A model generated the notes under the pieces. The model did not search any database. It saw nothing but the letters and a program-made list of their open reading frames with translations, and was not told where the DNA came from. A program made the position numbers and the translations under genes. Shown in pieces: positions 1 through 5,064 of a stretch of DNA of 7,081 nucleotides (its first letter is position 1; the number at the start of each line of letters is the position of its first letter). The stretch is from the NCBI GenBank assembly GCA_025462785.1, contig JAOAPG010000190.1:1-7081 (forward strand), read 5' to 3'. The DNA comes from Acidobacteriaceae bacterium (GTDB taxonomy: Bacteria; Acidobacteriota; Terriglobia; Terriglobales; Acidobacteriaceae).

Positions 1-1
1 G

Positions 2-526
2 ATCGGCGTTCTGTATGGCAAATCCGCTCTGCTCGAAGCCATGCCTCCGTATCAGGGCGGCGGCGACATGATCAGTTCCGTAACCTTCGAGAAGACGATC
101 TACAACAAACTGCCCTATAAATTTGAAGCTGGCACGCCCCATGTGGCGGGTGCCATCGGCCTGGGCGCAGCCATCGAGTATGTGAACCGCCTCGGGATGG
201 ACAACATCGCTACGCATGAGCACGAGTTGCTTGCCTACGCCACTGACACCGTTTTAGCAATCCCCGGCATTCGGCTGATCGGCACTGCGAGAGAAAAGGC
301 TGGTGTACTCTCATTCCTGCTGGACAGCATCCACCCGCACGACATCGGGACCATCCTCGACCAGGACGGAATTGCTATCCGAACCGGGCATCACTGTGCT
401 CAGCCCGTGATGCAGCGCTTCGGCATCGCGGCCACGGTGCGTGCTTCGTTCGCTCTCTACAACACGAGAGAAGAAGTCGATGCTCTGGCCGAGGGCATGC
501 AGAAGGTGCGGGAGGTGTTCGCCTGA
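2..526 (+). CDS. sufS: Cysteine desulfurase SufS, C-terminal part (5' end outside window)
   Basis: This is the C-terminal 174 residues of a PLP-dependent cysteine desulfurase of the SufS (class II) type, which takes sulfur from L-cysteine as an enzyme persulfide for iron-sulfur cluster assembly in the cytoplasm. The frame is open from base 2, so the start lies upstream; SufS proteins are usually about 400 residues. Visible signatures are the segment MPPYQGGGDMI just after the open left edge, FEAGTPHVAGAIGL, and the active-site loop RTGHHCAQP, whose catalytic Cys codon is at 395-397. The stop codon overlaps the sufU start by one base (TGATG at 524-528), indicating translational coupling. The subfamily is clear; only the upstream context (probably other suf genes) is unseen. 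Confidence 0.95.
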   Translation: MGVLYGKSALLEAMPPYQGGGDMISSVTFEKTIYNKLPYKFEAGTPHVAGAIGLGAAIEYVNRLGMDNIATHEHELLAYATDTVLAIPGIRLIGTAREKAGVLSFLLDSIHPHDIGTILDQDGIAIRTGHHCAQPVMQRFGIAATVRASFALYNTREEVDALAEGMQKVREVFA

Positions 527-978
527 TGCCCGATCTACGCGAGCTCTACCAGGAAGTTATCCTGGAGCACAGCAAGGCGCCTCGCAACTATCGCGAGCTG
601 GTGACGGCGAACCACAGGGCGGAAGGATATAACCCGCTCTGTGGTGACCACTTCACCGTCTACCTGGACTTGGAGGGCGACTCGATTCGCGACATCAGCT
701 TCCAAGGCTCAGGATGCGCGATTTCTCAGGCGTCAGCATCCCTGATGACGCAAAACGTGAAGGGTAAGACCAGGGCGGAAGCGGCAAGACTCTTCGACCA
801 GTTCCACCAGCTGGTGACGGGCCAGTCGCCGGCGAACGGGAACTGGGCCGAACTGGGCAAGCTGGCCGTCTTTTCCGGGGTCTCGGAATTTCCTGTACGG
901 GTCAAGTGCGCAACCCTTGCTTGGCACGCATTACACGCTGCAATGCAAGGGAAGCAGGAAACGGTGTCGACGGAGTAG
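526..978 (+). CDS. sufU: Iron-sulfur cluster assembly sulfurtransferase/scaffold SufU
   Basis: This 150-residue protein belongs to the SufU/IscU-like family. SufU accepts persulfide sulfur from SufS, in characterised cases through a zinc site, and passes it to the SufBCD scaffold. The three conserved cysteines are present: C39 in NPLCGD with the neighbouring D41, C64 in GSGCAIS, and C128 in VKCATL. The region between about residues 80 and 120 (KGKTRAEA through LAVFSGVSEFPVRVKC) is the insertion typical of SufU rather than IscU. The length is normal for the family. A strong ribosome binding site, GGAGGT at 511-516, lies inside the end of sufS, nine bases before the ATG. The one-base overlap with sufS supports co-translation and a functional SufS-SufU pair. 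Confidence 0.95.
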   Translation: MPDLRELYQEVILEHSKAPRNYRELVTANHRAEGYNPLCGDHFTVYLDLEGDSIRDISFQGSGCAISQASASLMTQNVKGKTRAEAARLFDQFHQLVTGQSPANGNWAELGKLAVFSGVSEFPVRVKCATLAWHALHAAMQGKQETVSTE

Positions 979-1002
979 CACACGACGCGGAAAAGAGGAA
1001 AT

Positions 1003-1602
1003 GTGAGTGCGAGTGAACTGATCACTCTGAGTCGGGCTTGTGAGGTCATCGAGATCCCCAGCGGGACTCGCGGCACTCTCCCGGCCGGTGCCGTCGTGAG
1101 GATCATGCAGTCCCTGGCCGGTAGCTACACGGTGGCGACCGATCGCGGCTACATGTACCGTGTCGAGTCTAAGGATACGGATGCCCTCAGGCTCTCCAAC
1201 GCGGCGATCGCACAAGAACCTGCAGTCCGGGAAGGGCCTTTCAGCGAGCAGATGGTCTACGATCAGTTGAAGACCGTGTACGATCCGGAGATTCCGGTCG
1301 ATATTGTGGATCTGGGTCTGGTTTACTCGTGTGTGATTGTGCCCTTGGAGCAAGGAGGGAATAGCGTTCATATCAAGATGTCCATGACGGCTCCTGGATG
1401 CGGTATGGGCAACGTGCTCAAAGGCGACGTACAGACCAAGCTCGCGCGGCTGCCCGGTGTCAAGGAAGTTCATGTTGAAGTCGTGTTCGATCCGCCATGG
1501 CATCCCGGCCTCATGTCGGACGCAGCTAAGCTCCAGCTTGGCTTCGACCTGGATTACGGCACCACACAAGCCTCGCCACCGATCTATGGAGAAAGAAAGT
1601 GA
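1003..1602 (+). CDS. sufT: SufT, DUF59/MIP18-family iron-sulfur assembly factor
   Basis: This 199-residue protein is an iron-sulfur cluster maturation factor of the SufT type. It has an N-terminal extension (about residues 1-75) and a C-terminal DUF59/MIP18 domain (about 82-182). The domain carries DPEIPVDIVDLGLVY (94-108), MTAPGCGM (128-135, with conserved Cys133) and FDPPWHPGLMSDAAK (162-176). In characterised bacteria SufT is an auxiliary factor for Fe-S protein maturation under high demand. The start is GTG at 1003: the ATG at 1001 is followed immediately by TGA in its own frame, and AGAGGA within 991-1000 is suitably placed as a ribosome binding site. It lies 24 bases after sufU on the same strand and most likely belongs to the same operon. 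The ends of this gene and the RRM gene converge across 89 bases. Confidence 0.92.
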   Translation: MSASELITLSRACEVIEIPSGTRGTLPAGAVVRIMQSLAGSYTVATDRGYMYRVESKDTDALRLSNAAIAQEPAVREGPFSEQMVYDQLKTVYDPEIPVDIVDLGLVYSCVIVPLEQGGNSVHIKMSMTAPGCGMGNVLKGDVQTKLARLPGVKEVHVEVVFDPPWHPGLMSDAAKLQLGFDLDYGTTQASPPIYGERK

Positions 1603-1691
1603 TTGTCCACAATTGGCCGAGAAGGCACTGGAGCCAGAGACATTCTGCCCACACGGGTCACGAAGTCCGTGGAGTCGCGGTTCGCGGTCGC

Positions 1692-1955
1692 CTACGCTGC
1701 TGGGCGCTCTGGTCTAGGGCGAGCGTAATCCACGTCCAGGGCACGATCGCTTAGCATGCTGCCATTCAAAGCTTTGATTGCTTTCTCGGCCTCAGCGTCG
1801 TTAGTCATCTCCACGAATGCAAAGCCGCGCGGCAGCCCAGTGCCGCGATCCACGATGATATGAACCTGCACCACCTGTCCGTAGGCTTCGAACAGCCGCC
1901 GAAGCTCCTCGTGCGTCACCTCAGGACCCAGGTTTCCCACAAAGAGGTTTTTCAC
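1692..1955 (-). CDS. Small RRM-type RNA-binding protein
   Basis: The 87-residue product is essentially one RNA recognition motif plus a short Arg/Pro-rich tail (ARPRPERPAA). RNP2 is LFVGNL (residues 4-9) and RNP1 is RGFAFVEM (43-50), carrying two of the aromatic positions that stack on RNA bases; the final RNP1 position is Met instead of the usual aromatic. Single-RRM proteins of this size occur in cyanobacteria, Acidobacteriota and others, where they bind RNA and are often cold- or stress-responsive. I chose the GTG at 1953-1955 because the RRM fold begins exactly there and AGGGG (1963-1967) sits seven bases upstream. The frame stays open further upstream to 2168, but that part is low-complexity and runs antisense to nothing conserved, so I exclude it. 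The RNA target is unknown. Confidence 0.9.
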   Translation of the reverse strand: MKNLFVGNLGPEVTHEELRRLFEAYGQVVQVHIIVDRGTGLPRGFAFVEMTNDAEAEKAIKALNGSMLSDRALDVDYARPRPERPAA

Positions 1956-1982
1956 GACGTTTCCCCTATCGGTAACTGTTTG

Positions 1983-2012
1983 ATTGTGGACTGTTCTCGG
2001 GCGATTGGGCAA
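1983..2012 (-). promoter_or_regulatory. Possible promoter of the RRM gene
   Basis: Read on the minus strand, TTGCCC (2012-2007) is followed after 18 bases by CACAAT (1988-1983), about 28 bases before the GTG start. The match to a sigma-70 consensus is weak. It is proposed only because the RRM gene is preceded by a truncated gene and needs its own promoter or read-through. Confidence 0.22.
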
Positions 2013-2110
2013 GAGGACGAAGTTGAGAGCCCAGCGAGCCCCGGCTTCCGTTTTTCTCGACCCGATTGAGAATCGGTCGGGCACTCTCGCGGGCGTGGCT
2101 GAACTTCGAG

Positions 2111-2386
2111 TTATGGATCGGGGACGCCGCCGTGGGAGGCGGCACCTGAGACCGGACTCTGGTGGCATTCGCGGCAGGACTGCGCGTTGTAGAGCGGTCC
2201 GAGACCATCGCCCAGCTGCTCGACTTCCTCGAATTTCGCTTGATCGGCCTGATGAATAGCGTCGTCGGCGACACCGTTGGTTTTGTTGTCAAGGCCGGTA
2301 GGTGCTTCCGTCGAACGGGAGGCAGAAGAGGCGAGGATAAGACTGAGAACAAAACTGAGGGCCGCCAAAAGGATCAAGAGTCGCAT
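2111..2386 (-). pseudogene. Truncated di-heme c-type cytochrome / thiol oxidoreductase (DUF1111-like) N-terminus
   Basis: The 91-residue frame starts with a signal-peptide-like segment (basic MR, hydrophobic residues about 3-19, then SSASR) and then carries DGLGPLYNAQSCRECHQSP, with the heme c motif CRECH at residues 71-75. The LGPLYN-x-x-SC-x-x-CH pattern and its distance from the N-terminus match the first heme site of the DUF1111 family of periplasmic di-heme oxidoreductases, which are normally more than 400 residues. Here the frame stops with TAA at 2111-2113 after VPDP, and I see no convincing continuation in the other two frames before the RRM gene. AAGGGGG (2395-2401) is a good ribosome binding site, so the start is probably original. 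A short single-heme protein cannot be excluded, but a 3' deletion relic is more likely. Confidence 0.65.
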
Positions 2387-2417
2387 GGCTTATTCCCCCT
2401 TCCCGAGGACGGCTCGC

Positions 2418-2444
2418 GACAGGCCTGTCTCTTTTCTCAAAGAG
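2418..2444. repeat. Two adjacent inverted repeats upstream of the cytochrome relic
   Basis: GACAGGCCTGTC (2418-2429) is a perfect 12-base palindrome. It is followed at once, sharing one base, by CTCTTT-TCTC-AAAGAG (2429-2444), a 6-base stem with a 4-base loop. They lie between the ribosome binding site of the truncated cytochrome gene and the GC-rich hairpin at 2456-2481. They could be an operator or a leader structure; no function is assigned. Confidence 0.4.
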
Positions 2445-2455
2445 CGCGCAAGGTC

Positions 2456-2481
2456 GGGCGAGCCCACGTGTGGGCCCGCCC
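2456..2481 (-). terminator. GC-rich hairpin after the ABM-like gene, probable terminator
   Basis: GGGCG (2456-2460) pairs with CGCCC (2477-2481). After one A/C mismatch, GCCCA (2462-2466) pairs with TGGGC (2471-2475) around a CGTG loop. It sits 20 bases beyond the stop of the minus-strand gene at 2502 and before the next minus-strand start at 2386. On the minus strand it is followed by CGACCTTGCGCGCTCTTT, which has no continuous T-run, so termination may be weak or factor-assisted. Confidence 0.45.
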
Positions 2482-2501
2482 TAGTGCGCGGTCGGTCTCT
2501 T

Positions 2502-2825
2502 TCAGGCGGCTTTGTCTGTGGCGACTCTGCGGGCGGTGGAGGTGTGGACATCAAAGGTCCGAACTACGGGCGCAGTTTCGAGCAGGTGCTGTATGGTCTT
2601 CTGCACCGTGTCGAATTGTTCTTGCTCGTAGCGTTGGGCATCCTCTTGCGTATTCCAGAAGCTGAGGGCCAACACCTGATTCGATTCCGTGTCTGACGCC
2701 ATTACCGTCTCGTCCACGAATCCGGCCTGTCTCTTCAAGATGGGCAGGACCTTGTCATCGATGGTATTGCAGAGCTCACGTGCTTTTCCGGACTTGCTGG
2801 TTAATTCAACAACTCTCGTATACAT
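2502..2825 (-). CDS. Antibiotic-biosynthesis-monooxygenase-like (ABM / dimeric alpha-beta barrel) small protein
   Basis: The 107-residue product begins MYTRVVELTSKSGKARELC and continues through GFVDETVMASD, QVLALSFWNTQEDAQRYE and a final strand VVRTFDVHTS. This pattern of beta-alpha-beta-beta-alpha-beta elements, with 'SFW...EDA..YE' in the middle, fits the ABM/dimeric ferredoxin-like barrel superfamily, whose members include small monooxygenases and heme-degrading proteins but also many of unknown function. I see no specific heme or flavin ligand. No signal peptide is visible, so it is probably cytoplasmic and dimeric. AAAGGAG at 2834-2840 lies eight bases before the ATG and fixes the start. 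It has its own upstream promoter candidate and a downstream hairpin, so it is probably monocistronic. The substrate is unknown. Confidence 0.75.
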   Translation of the reverse strand: MYTRVVELTSKSGKARELCNTIDDKVLPILKRQAGFVDETVMASDTESNQVLALSFWNTQEDAQRYEQEQFDTVQKTIQHLLETAPVVRTFDVHTSTARRVATDKAA

Positions 2826-2865
2826 GGGAAGCGCTCCTTTCGGTTGGTGAAAAGGTGAAAGGAAC

Positions 2866-2884
2866 GTCGCGCAGCTTGCGCGGC
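2866..2884 (-). promoter_or_regulatory. Stem-loop in the leader of the ABM-like gene
   Basis: GTCGCGC (2866-2872) can pair with GCGCGGC (2878-2884), with one G-T pair, around the loop AGCTT. It would lie in the untranslated leader if transcription starts from the promoter proposed at 2912-2940. There is no adjacent T-run on the minus strand, so this is not an obvious terminator. Confidence 0.35.
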
Positions 2885-2911
2885 GACCACCATCTTTTTT
2901 GGAATGCCACC

Positions 2912-2940
2912 AACCTACGCCGGTTCCTGGGCAGTGTCAA
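2912..2940 (-). promoter_or_regulatory. Sigma-70-like promoter for the ABM-like gene
   Basis: On the minus strand a perfect -35 box TTGACA (2940-2935) is followed after exactly 17 bases by TAGGTT (2917-2912), which keeps the most conserved -10 positions (T, A and final T). Transcription would start near 2905, giving a leader of about 80 bases. This is the best promoter match in the window. Confidence 0.55.
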
Positions 2941-3113
2941 TTGCAACAGAAATGGGGTAGTGCGATCCAAGGAGTCGCGGTCAACGAGGAAATGGTAGGG
3001 CGGCGGGCTCCGCATCCGCCGTTGAGCCTCAGAGCTAGTTGGATACGTTCTGGCGACAAAGAGGCTGGGGATTGAATCCCGGTCCGATCGATCGCGGGAA
3101 AATACAGGCTCGC

Positions 3114-3401
3114 TCATCCTTGACGCGCCTGCTGCACCATGTCTCCCAGAACTTTTCTGGTTTCCGCCGGATTGTTCACTTCTCGCAAGAATGCGATGCG
3201 GGCACCACGCATGTCTCCTTGCGTATTCAACCGCACATGAAAACCGAGGCGGTCCACCGAAGTCATCGTCGCCTCCTGCGACTCAATGCCAGCAAACACC
3301 CGGGCAAGCAGGATGAGCGCATCCTTGTGATCGGCATTCCGTTCGAGCTTAAGTTGCTTTAAGAGTGCTTTTGCGTAAGCCGCCCCGACTGATAATGTCA
3401 T
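3114..3401 (-). CDS. Stand-alone DUF2470 domain protein
   Basis: The 95-residue product matches the DUF2470 domain along most of its length: RNADHKDALILLARVFAG (about 21-38), MTSVDRLGFHVRL (46-58), GARIAFLREV (66-75) and the C-terminal helix ETRKVLGDMVQQAR. DUF2470 is normally the C-terminal domain of HugZ-type heme-utilisation proteins and related split-barrel (pyridoxamine-phosphate-oxidase-like) proteins. Here it stands alone with about 20 extra N-terminal residues (GAAYAKALLKQLK), and no split-barrel domain is found next to it. Heme handling is therefore only a guess from the family. The ATG overlaps the stop of the preceding frame (ATGA, 3398-3401), which implies coupling if that frame is translated; the ribosome binding site itself is weak. 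Confidence 0.8.
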   Translation of the reverse strand: MTLSVGAAYAKALLKQLKLERNADHKDALILLARVFAGIESQEATMTSVDRLGFHVRLNTQGDMRGARIAFLREVNNPAETRKVLGDMVQQARQG

Positions 3402-3691
3402 GTGCCACGATTCCCATTTGTAGCTTTTCGTATGCGCTTCTGCAATGAGTCCTTTACGGTGTCCAACAACTTCTTGTCGGAGGTTGTAATTCCTTGTTTA
3501 TTTCTGTAGGACGTGCACATCTCCACCGGTGGAGATTGATAGCACAACGGAACGCGAACGCTTTCTAAGAGACTCTCGACCCGAGCTTCCGCTTGCCGTA
3601 GTAGTTCCCCTTCATTGCGAGGCCGAGTGGTCGCGGGACGCAAATCATCCAGAGCCTTTTTGAGACCAGAAGGCAAAACATCACCACGCAT
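3398..3691 (-). CDS. Unrecognised basic protein, possibly the 3' part of a frameshifted gene
   Basis: I do not recognise this 97-residue product. It is charged and mostly helical in appearance: residues 8-17 (SGLKKALDDL), 25-43 (an E/L/R-rich helix with LLRQAEARVESLLES), then CYQSPPVEMC with a C-x8-C spacing, and a basic C-terminus (LLDTVKDSLQKRIRK). The frame is open upstream to 3799, and the extra codons also look coding (PTQLKDALYAKLRDRAQHYW), but contain no ATG and no good ribosome binding site serves the ATG at 3691. It may therefore be the tail of the small ORF at 3769-3879 after a -1 frameshift near 3772. Its end overlaps the DUF2470 start by four bases. Confidence 0.45.
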   Translation of the reverse strand: MRGDVLPSGLKKALDDLRPATTRPRNEGELLRQAEARVESLLESVRVPLCYQSPPVEMCTSYRNKQGITTSDKKLLDTVKDSLQKRIRKATNGNRGT

Positions 3692-3768
3692 CCAGTAGTG
3701 CTGGGCCCTATCGCGCAGCTTCGCATAAAGTGCGTCTTTCAGCTGTGTAGGGCTGGCCCCAACGACTG

Positions 3769-3879
3769 CTAGGTGGCGAGTGCTTCGACTAACGTAAGCT
3801 CATCAGGCGGACCCAACAAGCTGTCCGATTTTTTCAGCCACGCGTTACGAGCCTCTTCAAATGTTCTATTTCGAGCCAT
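3769..3879 (-). CDS. Short ORF of 36 codons, probably the 5' part of a frameshifted gene
   Basis: The frame reads MARNRTFEEARNAWLKKS, then DSLLGPPDELTLVEALAT and a TAG stop at 3769-3771. It looks like real protein sequence (amphipathic helix, then LGPPDELTLVEAL), and its ATG overlaps the 3' end of the HTH gene by 14 bases in another frame, a normal operon arrangement. It is not recognised. A single-base -1 shift at about 3772 would join it to the open frame that continues to 3398, giving a protein of about 160 residues. Either it is a true micro-protein or the 5' part of a broken gene. Confidence 0.4.
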   Translation of the reverse strand: MARNRTFEEARNAWLKKSDSLLGPPDELTLVEALAT

Positions 3880-4048
3880 ATTTTCTTCTCGCAAGATTGA
3901 ACGAATTTACCAAGTGTGCCTCGATAAGCCGCCGTTCGATCTTCCTGCGCAAATTGCGAAGCTCCTCGACAGAAATGTCCAACAACTCCGCGATTTCTTG
4001 AGGTTTAGTGAATCCCGCGAAAGCGGCTTCAGCTACTTTCAACACCAT
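3866..4048 (-). pseudogene. Sigma-region-4-like helix-turn-helix fragment, 5' end lost
   Basis: The recognisable part is about 60 residues beginning VLKVAEAAFAGFTKPQEIAE and continuing LLDISVEELRNLRRKIERRL. It has the form of a sigma-70 region 4 / RNA polymerase sigma-like HTH (KPxEIAExLxIS-x-EExxNLRRKxxRRL), which binds promoter DNA. Related sigma-like proteins carry 100-150 residues before this motif. Here the frame continues upstream to 4213, but those residues are antisense to a serine recombinase remnant and do not look like a sigma domain. An ATG at 4046-4048 could start a shortened HTH protein. I interpret it as the 3' remnant of a larger gene cut near 4040-4060. It overlaps the following short ORF. 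Confidence 0.55.
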
Positions 4049-4430
4049 CCAAAACCGTTTGAACGAAAACAAGAGTTTGAACCTTCGGGCAATCGAAGCA
4101 CGCATTAAGGGCCAGCTATCTGCAAACGATCTAGAGAAGTTCAAAGAGGCGAACAACAAGAGCATTTCAGATATAGAAGAGCAGCTTAAAGGCTTGCAAT
4201 CAGAGTGCTTCACGATGTCGCAACTGATGGACGATGCCCGCCGTTCAATCGTGAATCTTGCAAAGGCTTGGCTAGAGGCCGATCTAGCGCGTAGGCAGGA
4301 GATTCAAACTGCACTCTTTCCAGACGGTTTGCGGTTCTCTCCTGATTTCCTGTTCTTTGAACCGCGTACCACGGTAATGCAATCAGTTAGTGAGCTTGCG
4401 ACGGTGCTTGTAAATGATGGTCGGCCCTAG
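4008..4430 (+). pseudogene. Large serine recombinase (resolvase/invertase family), C-terminal remnant
   Basis: About 125 residues resemble the C-terminal part of large serine site-specific recombinases: a charged coiled-coil (LSANDLEKFKEANNKS, ISDIEEQLKGL; frame residues 38-64), then LAKAWLEADLARRQEIQTAL (84-103), FPDGLRFS (104-111) and FFEPR (116-120). The W-x6-RQ-x6-LFP-x-GL pattern is characteristic of this region. The catalytic N-terminal resolvase domain with its serine nucleophile and the recombinase domain are absent, so the fragment cannot recombine DNA. The frame is open from 4002 with a GTG at 4008, but its first 15 or so codons run antisense to the HTH gene and are unlikely to belong; true homology probably begins near 4055. 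It marks a former mobile element. Confidence 0.7.
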
Positions 4431-4520
4431 CAGACGATTTTCGAACTTTTCTGCTTTCCAACGCAGCGCCAGGCCCGCTGGAGCCCTCCGGATTGTTTGT
4501 GTAAGGCCGATGTTTCAACA

Positions 4521-4557
4521 TTCACGCAAGCAGAGCGGGCTGGACTATTTCGGCTCG
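4521..4557 (+). other. Possible trace of an Rhs-repeat core motif
   Basis: One frame reads SGLDYFG (4534-4554) before a stop, and the overlapping frame reads FTQAER (4521-4538). Together they resemble the Rhs-core signature FTGKERDxESGLDYFGARY with a small deletion and frameshift. Rhs proteins carry toxic C-terminal domains and are often followed by SUKH immunity genes, as here, but the match is short and could be chance. Confidence 0.25.
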
Positions 4558-4577
4558 TGAGACGTACAACAGGCTAG

Positions 4578-5033
4578 ATGCTTGTTCTTCTCCAAGATGC
4601 AAAGCGGGTGCCTCGCCTTTTCTCCCCGTTCGGTGCAATTCCCGAAGCAGAAGTCCAAGACTGGTTACGGTCCAGCGGGCTCACGCTTCCTGGCGACCTT
4701 ATAGAGTTGTGGCAACTGACTGGCGGCGGAGATGCCTTTGACTCGGAAACCATCTTTCGGCCGACAGTTCCTTCAGTTCCAAACAGTTGTTTTGTTGAGG
4801 ATGACATTGAGGGCAGAAATGCCGACCATACCGCCGCAGGCAAGCCTTGCGGACTCTACATATTTCAGCAAGGGGCTTTTCTCTCCGCTGTTAGCTTGTC
4901 CGATCAGAAGTTTGTGACCCTCACGAAGGGCTACGAAGTGGAGCTGGTTTTTGATTCTCTTGACGAATGGTATGCCAAGACGCTGAGGATTGAGTTTGGT
5001 CCAAGGTACGGCCTCAAGCCAGATCCCGAATGA
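4578..5033 (+). CDS. SMI1/KNR4 (SUKH) family protein, likely immunity or antitoxin-type
   Basis: The 151-residue product has the SUKH layout: LPGDLIELWQLTGGGDAFDS (residues 37-56) with the conserved Trp45 and glycine turn, a central variable region (VEDDIEGRNADH, 73-84), GLYIFQQGAFLSAVSLSD (92-109) and a C-terminal FDSLDEWYAKTLRIEFG (125-141). SUKH proteins are cytoplasmic binding proteins, and many are immunity factors that neutralise nucleases or other toxins of polymorphic toxin systems. The ATG at 4578 is the first possible start, because an in-frame TAG lies immediately before it; the ribosome binding site is weak. It sits 31 bases upstream of the RelA/SpoT-domain gene on the same strand, and the two probably share a transcript. 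A direct role as partner of that enzyme is inference. Confidence 0.78.
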   Translation: MLVLLQDAKRVPRLFSPFGAIPEAEVQDWLRSSGLTLPGDLIELWQLTGGGDAFDSETIFRPTVPSVPNSCFVEDDIEGRNADHTAAGKPCGLYIFQQGAFLSAVSLSDQKFVTLTKGYEVELVFDSLDEWYAKTLRIEFGPRYGLKPDPE

Positions 5034-5064
5034 GGAATGCGGGATTCCACCATCACAGGACGAG

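Larger units (their letters stand above)
2826..3113. other. Stretch without a supported gene
   Basis: I find no credible gene here. It contains the promoter and leader of the ABM-like gene, a hairpin CGGCGG-9-CCGCCG (3001-3021), a 13-base palindrome GGGATTGAATCCC (3068-3080) and the palindrome CGATCGATCG (3085-3094). A 103-codon minus-strand frame crosses it, starting at 3117 with an ATGA overlap to the DUF2470 gene, but it is rich in Arg, Ser and Pro, has no usable ribosome binding site and runs over the promoter, leader and start codon of the ABM-like gene. Confidence 0.55.

Noticed and set aside
931..1569. A long minus-strand frame (212 codons) opposite sufU/sufT.
   Set aside because: It is antisense to sufT, whose DUF59 motifs are unmistakable; the minus-strand product is His/Arg-rich with no domain pattern.
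1603..1691. Possible terminator between the converging sufT and RRM genes.
   Set aside because: Only short stems (for example CACG-5-CGTG) and a TCGCGGT tandem duplication are visible, with no T-run on either side.
2162..2696. Plus-strand frames of 139-167 codons across the cytochrome relic, the intergenic gap and the ABM-like gene.
   Set aside because: They are Arg/Gly-rich shadows of the minus-strand genes and run through the intergenic hairpins.
3060..3085. A tRNA T-arm-like sequence (GGGGATTGAATCCCGG).
   Set aside because: No acceptor stem, anticodon arm or CCA-like end can be placed around it; it is better described as a simple palindrome.
2806..3117. A 103-codon minus-strand frame starting with an ATGA overlap to the DUF2470 gene.
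   Set aside because: It is Arg/Ser/Pro-rich without any recognisable pattern, lacks a properly spaced ribosome binding site, and covers the promoter candidate, leader and start codon of the ABM-like gene.
3773..4108. A 111-codon plus-strand frame opposite the HTH fragment and short ORF.
   Set aside because: The opposite strand carries the recognisable HTH motif; this product has no coherent pattern.
4990..5064. N-terminal extension of the RelA/SpoT protein from the TTG at 4990.
   Set aside because: The 25 extra residues (Ser/Pro/Gln-rich) overlap the SUKH coding end and precede the region resembling the family; GTG 5065 is preferred, though the TTG start is not excluded.
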